From JACDDK01 sp038198445 (GTDB taxonomy: Bacteria; Actinomycetota; Rubrobacteria; Rubrobacterales; Rubrobacteraceae): a stretch of DNA of 19,662 nt. The translations under genes were made by a program, and so were the position numbers. Positions 5,797 through 13,832 of this stretch are shown piece after piece (positions within the stretch are counted from its first letter, which is position 1; every line of letters begins with the position of its first letter). The DNA is taken from assembly GCA_038198445.1 (NCBI GenBank), contig JBBPZZ010000095.1, positions 1-19,662 on the forward strand. Reading direction: 5' to 3'. The notes beneath the pieces were generated by a model that did not search any database, was not told the origin of the DNA, and saw nothing but the letters and a program-made list of their open reading frames with translations.

Positions 5797-8367
5797 TTGA
5801 AGCTCCGGCGTTTCTCCGGACTCAGTCTCCGCAACCTGCGGGCCAGGCCGCAGCGTACACTGCTCACCGCCGTTGGAATCGTGCTCGGGGTCGGGATCGT
5901 CTTCGGAGTCCTCACGCTCTCCGACACGATGTCCAGCACCTTCACCACCCTCTTCTCCCGCGCCTACGGTTCCGCGGACCTGACGGTTACCGCGGCTGGC
6001 GGCAGCGGGACGTTCAAGCAGGATGTGGTCGAGAAAATCCGTGACTACGAAGGTGTCGAGTCCGCCGCCCCGCGTCTCTCGTTGCCGGCTTCCCTGATCC
6101 TACCCGGCAAACAGAAAAAGGGACCGCCTAAAGTCCAGGGCATGCGCCTCTTCGGGGTCGAGCCGCAGTCGGCGGCGCTGGCGACGGGCTTCGAGCTTAC
6201 GGATGGCAGGTTTCCCAAGAACGGCAAGGAATTAACTCTCGACGGCGGCTCCGCAAAAAGCGCGGGTCTGAAGATCGGTGACAAGGTCACGGTCGGGACA
6301 CCAAAAGGACCGAAGAAGATGAAGCTCGTCGGGCTGTTGCGGATACCGGGCGGCTCCTTCGGGGGGCTCGGTTTCGGGATGACGCCACTTTCGTATGCGC
6401 GAAAGACCTTCGATAAGCCCGGTAAGATCTCCGGCATCGCCGTCGAAGCGGCGAAGGGCGTTCCGGTCTCGGAGCTTCGGGGGAAGCTGGACAAGAGTCT
6501 CGGTAAGGGATTGCAGGTGGAGCGTTCGGAGACGCGGACGCAGCAGGTGGGCAGTCAGCTTCAGGGGTTCAGGATCTCCCTGCTCTTCTTCGCCGGGACC
6601 GCGCTCTTCGTCGGGGCGTTCCTGGTCTTCAACGCGCTTTCGATGACCATTCTGGAGCGCACGAGGGAGCTAGGTATGATGCGGGCTCTCGGCTCCACGC
6701 GGGCAATGATCGCCCGCTCCGTGATAATTGAGGCCGCGCTGCTCGGTGTAGTAGGCTCAGCGTTCGGGATTCTCTTCGGATACGGGATGGCAAAGGGGCT
6801 CGTCTACCTATTCGGCAAGGCTTTCCTGTTTCAGATCACCACGCTCGTCCTCTCCCCATTCGCCCTGGTCTCCGCGCTGGCCGTCGGCGTCGCCGTAACG
6901 GCTCTGGCCGCGCTCTATCCGGCTCTCCGCGCGGGCAGGGTGAGCCCGGTCGAGGCGATGCGCGCCCGCTCCGGGACGACCACCGGCCCGGAGAAGCGGC
7001 GGACGCGGGTCTTCTCGCTCATAGCACCGATAGCCGGGCTAGTCCTGGTCGGTATCGGGGCGCCCTGGATCTACTACCTGGCGAAGAACCTCTCGGCGAA
7101 CCTCGACGGGCTTGTCTACGCCTCTGGAATAGCGGGCGTCATAGGGACGTTTCTGGGTGTCTCGCTCGTGATCCCGGCGCTCGTGAAACCACTGGCGGTC
7201 CTCTTCTCCCCGGCGCTACGGCTCCTCTTCGGGATCGAAGGCCGTATGGCGGCGGCCAACGCGACGCGAAACCGGGTACGCACGGCTCTTACCGCCTCGG
7301 CCCTCATGGTCGGCATCTCACTCGTGGTGGCGTTCAGCGCCCTGGGCGGTAGCGTACTTGGGTCTATCCGTTCCTACCTTGACGATTCGCTCGGCAGCGA
7401 CTACGTCATTCAACCATCCAACCAGAACTCAAGCGTCACCTTCTCCCCGAAGCTGCCGGAGGAGATCTCGAAAGTCCCCGGCATCGAGAAAACGACAAGC
7501 CTCGTCTCGACCTTCCGTCGCGACGGGAAAGAGGTGAACGCCGTCTTCGGGGTGGACGAGAGCTACCCGGAGATCTTCCGGCTCAACTACGCCGCCGGCG
7601 GGAAGGATGCTTTCTCGAAACTCCAGGACGGCGAGGCTCTCGTGGGCAAGCAGCTCGCGAAGTCGCGCAAGCTCCGCGTCGGCTCGAAGATAAAACTGCC
7701 GGGTCCGAAGGGTGAGAAAAAGTACCGGGTCGCGGGCATCGTGGACAACGACATCGTCGGTGGAGGGTCCGGGATCTATCTCTCCAAAAAAGTCCTCGCC
7801 CGTGACTTCGACGAAACCGACAGCGAGTTCCTCGCCATAAAAGCCGCGCCCGGCTCGAACCGCGAGAGCATCACCCGCGACATCAAGCAGACCCTCAAAG
7901 ACTACCCGCAGTTCACCGTCTACTCGAACGCCGAGTGGAAGGCGCGGATAGAGAGCGACTTCGACCGCCAGTACGTCTTCTTCTACGCCATAATGGGCGT
8001 GTCGGTGGCGGTCTCGGCGTTTGGGGTCGTCAACACGCTCTCGATGAGCGTCTTCGAGCGGACGCGGGAGATCGGTATCCTGAGGGCGGTGGGGACGACG
8101 CGGTTGCAGATCGGTCGCCTCATAATAGAAGAGGGGATAATAATAAGCCTCATTGGATGCCTCGTCGGCGTGGTGGTGGGCTCCGCGCTTGGCTACCTCT
8201 TCGTCCGAGGCTCCGGCGCCGGAGGATTCGAAGTGACCTTCTACTACCCGAAGCTGCCCGCCATAGCCGCCCTCGCCTCCGGCCTCTTCATCGGCGTCTT
8301 CGCCGGGCTCTTCCCGGCTAGATCCGCCGCCCGCAAGAGCATCGTCGAGGCCGTGCAGTACGAGTAA
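5797..8367 (+). CDS. ABC transporter permease, two-half FtsX/MacB type
   Basis: Membrane partner of the preceding ATPase. The 856 residues contain two copies of the FtsX permease unit. The first has a membrane helix near residues 22-42, a large extracytoplasmic domain (about 45-255), then three helices, with ERTRELGMMRALGSTR as the coupling segment. A middle pair of helices follows (about 405-465). The second half repeats the plan: a helix near 490-515, another extracytoplasmic domain (about 520-720), and three helices with ERTREIGILRAVGTTR. About ten membrane segments are predicted in all. The extracytoplasmic domains are of the MacB periplasmic-core kind. The start is TTG seven bases after the ATPase stop, without a clear ribosome binding site, suggesting translational coupling. 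The substrate cannot be told from sequence; lipoprotein or peptide export is a reasonable guess for this architecture in actinobacteria. Confidence 0.92.
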   Translation: MKLRRFSGLSLRNLRARPQRTLLTAVGIVLGVGIVFGVLTLSDTMSSTFTTLFSRAYGSADLTVTAAGGSGTFKQDVVEKIRDYEGVESAAPRLSLPASLILPGKQKKGPPKVQGMRLFGVEPQSAALATGFELTDGRFPKNGKELTLDGGSAKSAGLKIGDKVTVGTPKGPKKMKLVGLLRIPGGSFGGLGFGMTPLSYARKTFDKPGKISGIAVEAAKGVPVSELRGKLDKSLGKGLQVERSETRTQQVGSQLQGFRISLLFFAGTALFVGAFLVFNALSMTILERTRELGMMRALGSTRAMIARSVIIEAALLGVVGSAFGILFGYGMAKGLVYLFGKAFLFQITTLVLSPFALVSALAVGVAVTALAALYPALRAGRVSPVEAMRARSGTTTGPEKRRTRVFSLIAPIAGLVLVGIGAPWIYYLAKNLSANLDGLVYASGIAGVIGTFLGVSLVIPALVKPLAVLFSPALRLLFGIEGRMAAANATRNRVRTALTASALMVGISLVVAFSALGGSVLGSIRSYLDDSLGSDYVIQPSNQNSSVTFSPKLPEEISKVPGIEKTTSLVSTFRRDGKEVNAVFGVDESYPEIFRLNYAAGGKDAFSKLQDGEALVGKQLAKSRKLRVGSKIKLPGPKGEKKYRVAGIVDNDIVGGGSGIYLSKKVLARDFDETDSEFLAIKAAPGSNRESITRDIKQTLKDYPQFTVYSNAEWKARIESDFDRQYVFFYAIMGVSVAVSAFGVVNTLSMSVFERTREIGILRAVGTTRLQIGRLIIEEGIIISLIGCLVGVVVGSALGYLFVRGSGAGGFEVTFYYPKLPAIAALASGLFIGVFAGLFPARSAARKSIVEAVQYE

Positions 8368-8494
8368 ACTTATAGTCGAATGTTATTCAGTTCGTGATGG
8401 CGAGAAACCGTTACCGATAAGTTTATTGATGCGGTTTCCGTATCTATCAAAGGCCGCGGCTTCGCGGACAATCGCCGTCTCGCTGACGACTACG

Positions 8495-9133
8495 CTACAG
8501 ATGCGAAATCGAGTTGGCGTAGTAACCAAGGAGCTTCTCGCCCTCCGGCGGTATCGTGTAGCTTCCATCACTCATATAGATAAGACCACGACGCGAAAGC
8601 GTTCGTAGCGCTGCTTTGGGATCAATATCCCCGACCCCGAGGCCCCGCTCCTCGAAATCCAAACAGAGGTCCCGGACACGCGCATATATCTCGGTCTGCG
8701 AGAGCGACTTATCCGATGCTTCGAGCAATGCGCGGGCGACTACCGGGACGGAGACTACCGGCGCTGACTCGGCGATCGAATTCATGATGCCGCGAGCCAG
8801 GACTTTCACCTGCTCTATCCGCAATTCGCGGTCCAGAGCCGAGAAATCCACTCCATATGACCTCACGTACCGACGGGTGGAGATCGGCGCTCCGAAGCTG
8901 ATCGAGGCGTCTCCGAGACGGGGCCGGACTCCTCCCGGCGCATCACGGAGGTTTCGGGCGTAGGAACTGGTCGCGGAAGCGAAAACCCCGCCCCGGCCTC
9001 GCCATCCGGCTTCTGGTCCGCCGGGTTGCAGGAGGCTGTAATCTTCGAGCACCCAGTCGTAGTTTATGGCTACGGGTACGAACACGAGGTCGCGCTTACC
9101 GTCAGGGTCGAAGCTCCGCAGCATGTAAATCAA
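8495..9133 (-). CDS. plsB: PlsB-like acyltransferase, C-terminal part (frameshifted)
   Basis: This frame continues the acyltransferase begun at 9857. Its opening (Y)MLRSFDPDGKRDLVFVPVAINYDWVLED carries the fourth conserved block of the glycerol-phosphate acyltransferase family (a P-[IV]-x-x-x-Y segment). The later part, with FGAPISTRRYV and a helical C-terminal region ending ANSISHL, matches the tail of PlsB-like enzymes as I know them. Translation on its own would need to begin at TTG 9131-9133 and would lack the catalytic histidine and aspartate. It is best read as the 3' part of one broken gene, not as an independent protein. Confidence 0.8.
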   Translation of the reverse strand: MIYMLRSFDPDGKRDLVFVPVAINYDWVLEDYSLLQPGGPEAGWRGRGGVFASATSSYARNLRDAPGGVRPRLGDASISFGAPISTRRYVRSYGVDFSALDRELRIEQVKVLARGIMNSIAESAPVVSVPVVARALLEASDKSLSQTEIYARVRDLCLDFEERGLGVGDIDPKAALRTLSRRGLIYMSDGSYTIPPEGEKLLGYYANSISHL

Positions 9134-9857
9134 GGAGTCCTATCTTTGGGGCTTGCGGCCTGCCGTCACGACTGAGTCCACCTTCGGGGAAGACGGCCTG
9201 CGTGAGACCGTCCTCGACGGCCAAATGAACGAAGCCTTCCAGCACGCGCCGGTAGAGGTCGTCGCCTGAGCCGCGCCGCACGAAGAATGCGCCCAGCGCC
9301 CGTACGAGAGGGCCGAGCGGCCACACCCGCGCCCACTCGCCCGCGGCGAAACTCAGGGGCCTCTTTGTGGCGACGAGATGGGCCAGGATGACGTAGTCGA
9401 GGTTGCTGCGGTGGTTCATCAAAAAGACCACGCTCGCATCCCGGCCGTCCAACGCCTTCAATCCCTCGGCGGAGACAACGCGGACATCGTAGAGCGCCTG
9501 GCACACCCGCCGGGCCAGGGGTATAGCAAGCCGGAAATAAAGGCGAGCGTTGAAGGACGGTGTGATCTCTCGGGAATACCTTTTCGCCAGGGACATAGCC
9601 TCTTTTTCGGAGATGCCGCGCTCCCGGGCATGCTTCCTCGCCGCCGCTACCACCCTGGGATTCTGGACCAGACGATGGGCTGATTCACGGCTCCGCGTAG
9701 ACCGGCTGGTTCCAGATGAGAGTAGACGGCGCAACAGGAAAAATCCGGCGAGCGCCACACAAGTGAAAGCTATAAACCTCCTGAACGCGGCGCGGCCCTT
9801 CGAGACTCCTCCTTCCCATGCCCGAGCTTGTGCTAGAGAGCACCAGTATAGCGGCAC
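9102..9857 (-). CDS. plsB: PlsB-like glycerol-3-phosphate acyltransferase, N-terminal part (frameshifted)
   Basis: Acyltransferases of this family put the first acyl chain on glycerol-3-phosphate at the membrane. This 251-residue frame has a hydrophobic segment (about 28-47), catalytic block I NHRSNLDY (H149, D154), block II GAFFVRRGSGDD (189-200) and block III FPEGGLSRDG (223-232). It then runs into HAAELRP and a stop. Related enzymes read PKxGLLDYM at this point. That sequence is restored if one T is removed from GATTTACATG (plus-strand positions 9127-9129), joining this frame to the one at 8495-9133 to give about 453 residues. The gene is therefore a recent pseudogene or carries a sequencing error. 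The GTG start at 9855-9857 is uncertain; a strong AAGGAGGA at residues 16-18 has no canonical start codon at normal spacing after it. It follows the methyltransferase gene by 21 bases on the same strand. Confidence 0.8.
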   Translation of the reverse strand: MPLYWCSLAQARAWEGGVSKGRAAFRRFIAFTCVALAGFFLLRRLLSSGTSRSTRSRESAHRLVQNPRVVAAARKHARERGISEKEAMSLAKRYSREITPSFNARLYFRLAIPLARRVCQALYDVRVVSAEGLKALDGRDASVVFLMNHRSNLDYVILAHLVATKRPLSFAAGEWARVWPLGPLVRALGAFFVRRGSGDDLYRRVLEGFVHLAVEDGLTQAVFPEGGLSRDGRPQAPKIGLLDLHAAELRP

Positions 9858-9878
9858 ACTTTTACAGGGGAACGCATA

Positions 9879-11099
9879 CTACATGCGGCGCAGGATCGCG
9901 CACTTCAAATAGCGGGTCTCGGGTATCGTCAGGACCTCGGGGTGGTCCGGCGCCTGTCCGCGCCACTCCAGTACGCGCATCGCCGCTCCGGCGTCGGCTG
10001 CGGCGGAGCGCAGGGTCTCCTCCATAAGCTCCCGCGAGAAGTGATACGAGCACGAGCAGGTGACGAGAACGCCGCCGGGGGTCAGCAGCTTCATGGCGCG
10101 CAGGTTTATCTCCTTATACGCCCTTCGCGCCCCAGAGAGATCGCGCTTCGTCTTGGCGAAGGCCGGAGGATCGAGGATGACCATATCGTATCGCTCCCCG
10201 GCGTCGGAACGCTCTCGCAGGAGGTCGAAGGCGTTGGCGCGGGTGAAGGTGACGTTCGTGAGGTTGTTCAGCTCTGTGTTCTCGCGGGCGGCCTGGAGGG
10301 CGGGCTCGCTCGCGTCCACGACCTCCACGCTCGCGGCGCGGCGGGCGGCGTGCAGGGCGAAGCCACCCGAGTAGGAGAATACGTCCAGGGTCCGTCCATG
10401 CGCGTAGCGGCCGGCGGCGAGGTGGTTCTCGCGCTGGTCGAGGAACCCGCCGGTCTTCTGTCCCCGCCAGAGTTGCGCCCGGTACCTGACGGGTCCCTCG
10501 CGGACGACGACGGTCTCGGGTACGTCGCCGGAGAGTACGCGCACTCCGGTATCCAGACCTTCCCTTTTCCTTGCGGGCGAGTCGCCGCGGAGGAGGATGC
10601 CTTTGGGCGCGAGGAGTCCTTCGAGCGCGGCCACGACCCACTCCAGGCGCCGTTCTACTCCCGCCGATCCGACCTGGAGCACGAGGTGGTCTCCGTAGCG
10701 ATCCACCACCAGTCCCGGCAAGCCGTCGGCCTCGGAGTGCAGGAGGCGGTAAGAGTCGGCGTCTATCTTCAAGGAATCGCGGTAAGCTACGGCGTTCTCG
10801 ATACGAGCGCGGAACCAGGCTTCATCCATTGGTTCGTCTCCGCGGGTGGCGATGCGGAGGGAGATCTTGCTCCCCGGATTAAAGAACGCCCGCCCGAGGA
10901 ACTTGCCCCTGGGATCCAAGACGCGGACGATGTCGCCGGGCTCGCCCTTAGAATCGACTATATCGGAGCTGTAGATCCAGGGGTGTCCGGCGCGGGCGCG
11001 GGCCGCTCCCCTGTTGCTCACAATGGCTTGTGGCACCTCGCGGTTCAAACTCGTGTAACCCCCTTTACCCGACGGAACGCTGAACTCTGTTAGCATCAT
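9879..11099 (-). CDS. rlmI: RlmI-like 23S rRNA cytosine methyltransferase (class I SAM-dependent)
   Basis: Transfers a methyl group from SAM to a base of large-subunit rRNA; the E. coli family member RlmI makes m5C1962. The 406 residues show an N-terminal PUA RNA-binding domain (about 22-95, with GHPWIYSSDI), the family linker LLHSEADGLPGLVVDRYG (119-136), KTGGFLDQREN (215-225), the SAM-binding loop DVFSYSGGFALHAA (239-252), the catalytic DPPAFAK motif (310-316) and a CSCS motif (348-351). ATG 11097-11099 gives about 17 extra residues before the usual family start. A TTG at 11046-11048, ten bases after AAAGGGGG, is an equally plausible start. The exact rRNA target cannot be read from sequence. 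It heads a two-gene run with the acyltransferase and is divergent from crtI. Confidence 0.88.
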   Translation of the reverse strand: MMLTEFSVPSGKGGYTSLNREVPQAIVSNRGAARARAGHPWIYSSDIVDSKGEPGDIVRVLDPRGKFLGRAFFNPGSKISLRIATRGDEPMDEAWFRARIENAVAYRDSLKIDADSYRLLHSEADGLPGLVVDRYGDHLVLQVGSAGVERRLEWVVAALEGLLAPKGILLRGDSPARKREGLDTGVRVLSGDVPETVVVREGPVRYRAQLWRGQKTGGFLDQRENHLAAGRYAHGRTLDVFSYSGGFALHAARRAASVEVVDASEPALQAARENTELNNLTNVTFTRANAFDLLRERSDAGERYDMVILDPPAFAKTKRDLSGARRAYKEINLRAMKLLTPGGVLVTCSCSYHFSRELMEETLRSAAADAGAAMRVLEWRGQAPDHPEVLTIPETRYLKCAILRRM

Positions 11100-11103
11100 G
11101 CGC

Positions 11104-11117
11104 GTATACTTTATATA
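11104..11117. promoter_or_regulatory. AT-rich divergent promoter core between rlmI and crtI
   Basis: GTATACTTTATATA is a conspicuous AT island in GC-rich surroundings and contains possible -10 elements for both directions: TATACT (11105-11110) toward crtI and TATAAA (minus strand, 11110-11115) toward rlmI. The rlmI ATG is only ten bases from TATAAA, so that message would be nearly leaderless. No convincing -35 was found for either direction. Confidence 0.4.
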
Positions 11118-11147
11118 GCTTTTTCCTCGAAGAAAGTAGACAGCGGT

Positions 11148-12650
11148 TTGGCTACATCGGCAAAGAGACGCGTGGCGGTCGTGGGAGCCGGGATGGGGGG
11201 CCTAACGGCGGCGATCCGTCTCGCGGCGATGGACTTCGAGGTAGAGGTCTTCGAGAAGAACGGCCAGACCGGCGGACGTATGAACCGACTGGAAGCTGAC
11301 GGCTTCACCTTCGACACCGGCCCATCCCTCCTCCTGATGACCGATACCTACCGCGAGCTGTTCCGCTTCGCCGGACGCGACCTCGACGATTACGCAAAAC
11401 TCATCCCGCTAGACTCGAACTACCGCGTGACTTTCGGAGACGGCGACTCCCTGACGATCCGGCGGACGCTACCCGAGCTAATAAAGGAACTCGAGCGCAT
11501 CGAACCCGGCGTCACCCCGAACTTCTATCGCTTCCTGGAAGACGCCTGCTACAAGTACCGCCTCGGCCGCAGCGAGTTCGTCGAACGCGACTTCGATAAG
11601 GCCCGCGACTTCTTCGGCGTACGCAACCTGCGCTTGCTGCTCAAGACGAAGGCGCTGGGCAACTACTACCGCTCAGTCTCGAAGTTCTTCCGCACGGACA
11701 AGCTGCGCCAGGCGTTCAGCCTCCAGACGATGTACCTGGGACTCTCTCCCTTCCGCGCGCCCGCCGTATACTCCCTCCTCCCCTACACCGAACTTGCCGA
11801 GGACGGCCTCTGGTTCCCGGAGGGCAGCATGTACTCCCTCGTCGAAGCGATGGAGCGGCTGGCTAAAGAGTTGGGCGTGACGTTCCACATGAACAGTCCG
11901 GTAGAGGAGGTCCTGGCGTCCAAGGGCCGGGCGCGCGGCGTCCGGGTGAACGGCCGGGAGATAGAGGCGGACGCGGTACTCGCGAACGCCGACCTGCCAT
12001 ACGCGTACCGCGAGCTTCTGGGCGGCGCGGCGGACAAAGACTTCAAGTTCCGCAAACGCGGGAAACTCCAGTACACGGCCTCGGCGTTCATGCTGTACCT
12101 CGGCATGGATCTCAAACTCGACCACATGCTGCACCACAACTTCTACCTATCAGAGCAGTACGAGGAGAACTTCGAGGCGATTTTCCGCGACCGCAAGCTC
12201 CCGGACGACCCGTCCTTCTACGCCGTCTCCCCCTCGCGCACCGAACCCCGCATGGCCCCTGAAGGGATGGAGAGCCTGTTCGTGCTCGTTCCCGTCCCGC
12301 ACCTGGGGCCGAACGTGGACTGGGAACGCGACGGCCCGGCCTTCAAGGAGAAAGTCTACGACCTGCTGGAGCGGCGGTGCGGAATAGAAAACGTCCGGGA
12401 CCACGTCGTTTATGAGAAGGTCAAGACGCCGCTCGACTGGAGAGACGATTACAACCTGGAGGAGGGCGCGGCGTTCGGGATCGGTCACGGCATCATGCAG
12501 GTCGGGTACTTCCGGCCGCCGATGGTCTCGCGGGCCGTGGACGGGCTTTACTTCGTCGGGGCGAGCACGCGGCCGGGGACGGGCGTACCGCTCGTGACCA
12601 TAGGGGCCAAACTCGTGGCGGAGCGCATCGGACGCGAGGTCGGGACTTAA
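11148..12650 (+). CDS. crtI: Phytoene desaturase, CrtI family
   Basis: FAD-dependent membrane-associated oxidoreductase that introduces double bonds into phytoene on the way to lycopene. The 500 residues begin with the dinucleotide-binding motif VAVVGAGMGGLTAAIRLA (9-26), followed by the acidic strand end EVEVFEKN and GGRMNRLEADGFTFDTGPS. Near the C-terminus lies the family signature GLYFVGASTRPGTGVPLVTI. Length and motifs fit bacterial CrtI. The immediate partner crtB supports phytoene as substrate, but related CrtI-type enzymes act on later carotenoids, so the number of desaturations is open. The start is TTG 11148 with a weak ribosome binding site; GTG at residue 9 is an alternative. crtB begins one base after its stop codon. 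Confidence 0.93.
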   Translation: MATSAKRRVAVVGAGMGGLTAAIRLAAMDFEVEVFEKNGQTGGRMNRLEADGFTFDTGPSLLLMTDTYRELFRFAGRDLDDYAKLIPLDSNYRVTFGDGDSLTIRRTLPELIKELERIEPGVTPNFYRFLEDACYKYRLGRSEFVERDFDKARDFFGVRNLRLLLKTKALGNYYRSVSKFFRTDKLRQAFSLQTMYLGLSPFRAPAVYSLLPYTELAEDGLWFPEGSMYSLVEAMERLAKELGVTFHMNSPVEEVLASKGRARGVRVNGREIEADAVLANADLPYAYRELLGGAADKDFKFRKRGKLQYTASAFMLYLGMDLKLDHMLHHNFYLSEQYEENFEAIFRDRKLPDDPSFYAVSPSRTEPRMAPEGMESLFVLVPVPHLGPNVDWERDGPAFKEKVYDLLERRCGIENVRDHVVYEKVKTPLDWRDDYNLEEGAAFGIGHGIMQVGYFRPPMVSRAVDGLYFVGASTRPGTGVPLVTIGAKLVAERIGREVGT

Positions 12651-12651
12651 C

Positions 12652-13617
12652 GTGCGTCTGGACCCGGCGGGCGGACAGACCTTCGATGGGAAGCTAACGC
12701 TGGCTGGCTGTTACGAGTTGTGCCGTAGGGTCCAGATGTCCCACAGCAGGACCTACTACTTCTCGACCCGGCTCTTCCCGAAAGGAGTGCGTCCGCACGT
12801 GTACGCCCTCTACGCCTTCATGCGCTACGCGGATGAGATCGTTGACAGCCCCGGCGCTTTGAGCCTCGATGAGCAACTCGCCGGCCTGGAGCGGTTCGAG
12901 GCGGAGACCGTCGCCGCCATATCCGGCAAGGAAGTTCTGAACCCGATCCTGCGGGCCTTCGCCCACACGGTCCGCGTGCGCGGCATCAAGCTGGAGAGCA
13001 TTACGGCGTTTATGAAGAGCATGAAGATGGATACCGACACCTTCCGCTACGAGAACTACGAGGATCTGGAAGTCTACACCCACGGCAGCGCGGCGGTCGT
13101 CGGCCTGATTATGTGCCGGGTCGCCGGGGTCAGGAATGCCAGGGCAAACCGGCCCGCGGAGGCTCTGGGCGTGGCGATGCAGCTAACAAACTTCCTGCGG
13201 GACATCGGGGAGGACTGGCGGCGCGGCCGGGTCTATCTGCCGCTGGAGGACCTGTACAGGTTCGACTACAGAGAGGAAGATATCGGCAACGGCGTGGTGG
13301 ACAAGCGGTTCGTCGGGCTGATGAAGTTCGAGATAGACCGGGCGCGCAGACTCTACGCGGCCGCGGATAGGGGCATGAAGTACATCCCTCGCGGGCGGCG
13401 GTATCCGGTGTACGTGGCGCGCAGGCTCTACGCGGCGATACTCGATGAGATCGAGGCCCAGAATTACGACGTCTACACGCATCGGGCGGAGACTTCCCGC
13501 ATGACCAAAGTAGGGATCGCGGCGTCATGCGCGGCTCGGGACCCATTCTCGTTGATCTCTCGCGGGAGCATGGACTCGGACGCTGATGCGGACGAAAAAA
13601 TTGCAATACCTTCATGA
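12652..13617 (+). CDS. crtB: Phytoene synthase
   Basis: Condenses two geranylgeranyl diphosphates head to head into phytoene, the first dedicated C40 carotenoid step. The 321 residues show both magnesium-binding aspartate motifs, YADEIVD (D61, D65) and NFLRDIGEDWRRGRVYLP (D184, D188), plus the early SRTYYFSTRLFP block (32-43). The GTG start lies one base after the crtI stop, so the two are translated as a coupled pair. The last 20 residues are an acidic Asp/Ser tail beyond the usual fold. No geranylgeranyl diphosphate synthase or cyclase gene is in the window. Confidence 0.95.
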   Translation: MRLDPAGGQTFDGKLTLAGCYELCRRVQMSHSRTYYFSTRLFPKGVRPHVYALYAFMRYADEIVDSPGALSLDEQLAGLERFEAETVAAISGKEVLNPILRAFAHTVRVRGIKLESITAFMKSMKMDTDTFRYENYEDLEVYTHGSAAVVGLIMCRVAGVRNARANRPAEALGVAMQLTNFLRDIGEDWRRGRVYLPLEDLYRFDYREEDIGNGVVDKRFVGLMKFEIDRARRLYAAADRGMKYIPRGRRYPVYVARRLYAAILDEIEAQNYDVYTHRAETSRMTKVGIAASCAARDPFSLISRGSMDSDADADEKIAIPS

Positions 13618-13659
13618 GCGTGCTTCAATTGCCGTACTAAAGGTCGCCTGAAAAAGCGG

Positions 13660-13770
13660 CACTCATCGAGAGCGGTGGAGGGATGGGCCCTGTGAAACTG
13701 CGGCAACCGGTCAGGCGAAAGTCTGGCGCCAGGTGCCAACTCCCGCGGAGGATACTCCGAGAGATGAGTC
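13660..13770 (+). promoter_or_regulatory. SAM-I (S-box) riboswitch
   Basis: The leader has the S-box core: AGCGGTGGAGGGATGGGCCC, then GAAACTGCGGCAACC, then AGGTGCCAACTCC. Helices can be traced. P1 is ACTCATC (13661-13667) with GATGAGT (13763-13769). P3 is CAGGC-GAAA-GTCTG (13712-13725). P4 is CGGAG-GATA-CTCCG (13746-13759). The aptamer binds S-adenosylmethionine and turns off downstream methionine-synthesis genes. A weak candidate promoter precedes it (TTCATG 13611-13616, TACTAA 13635-13640). Confidence 0.95.
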
Positions 13771-13785
13771 GAAAAAGATCGACGT

Positions 13786-13826
13786 AACCTCTCTCCCCCG
13801 TGCGGGCGCATAAGAACAGAGAGGTT
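13786..13826 (+). promoter_or_regulatory. Riboswitch expression platform: RBS-sequestering hairpin
   Basis: AACCTCTCT (13786-13794) pairs with AGAGAGGTT (13818-13826), a nine-base stem with a small inner hairpin CCCG-TG-CGGG. The right arm contains the GAGAGG ribosome binding site of the next gene, so folding would block translation. TCTCTC (13790-13795) can instead pair with GAGAGA (13759-13764), which straddles the end of P4 and the 3' strand of P1, giving the SAM-free ON state. Four T's follow the stem, so a secondary terminator role is possible but weak. Confidence 0.6.
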
Positions 13827-13832
13827 TTATCC

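Noticed and set aside
8404..8466. Inverted repeats in the gap after the permease (GAAACCG...CGGTTTC with a 21-base loop; CCGCG-GCTT-CGCGG)
   Set aside because: Neither is followed by a T-run in either direction, the first loop is long, and the second is short and easily expected by chance in GC-rich DNA. I could not support a terminator.
13800..13832. GTG 13800 as the start of the bifunctional methionine enzyme
   Set aside because: It lies inside the riboswitch platform, has no ribosome binding site, and would add eleven residues before a well-placed ATG.
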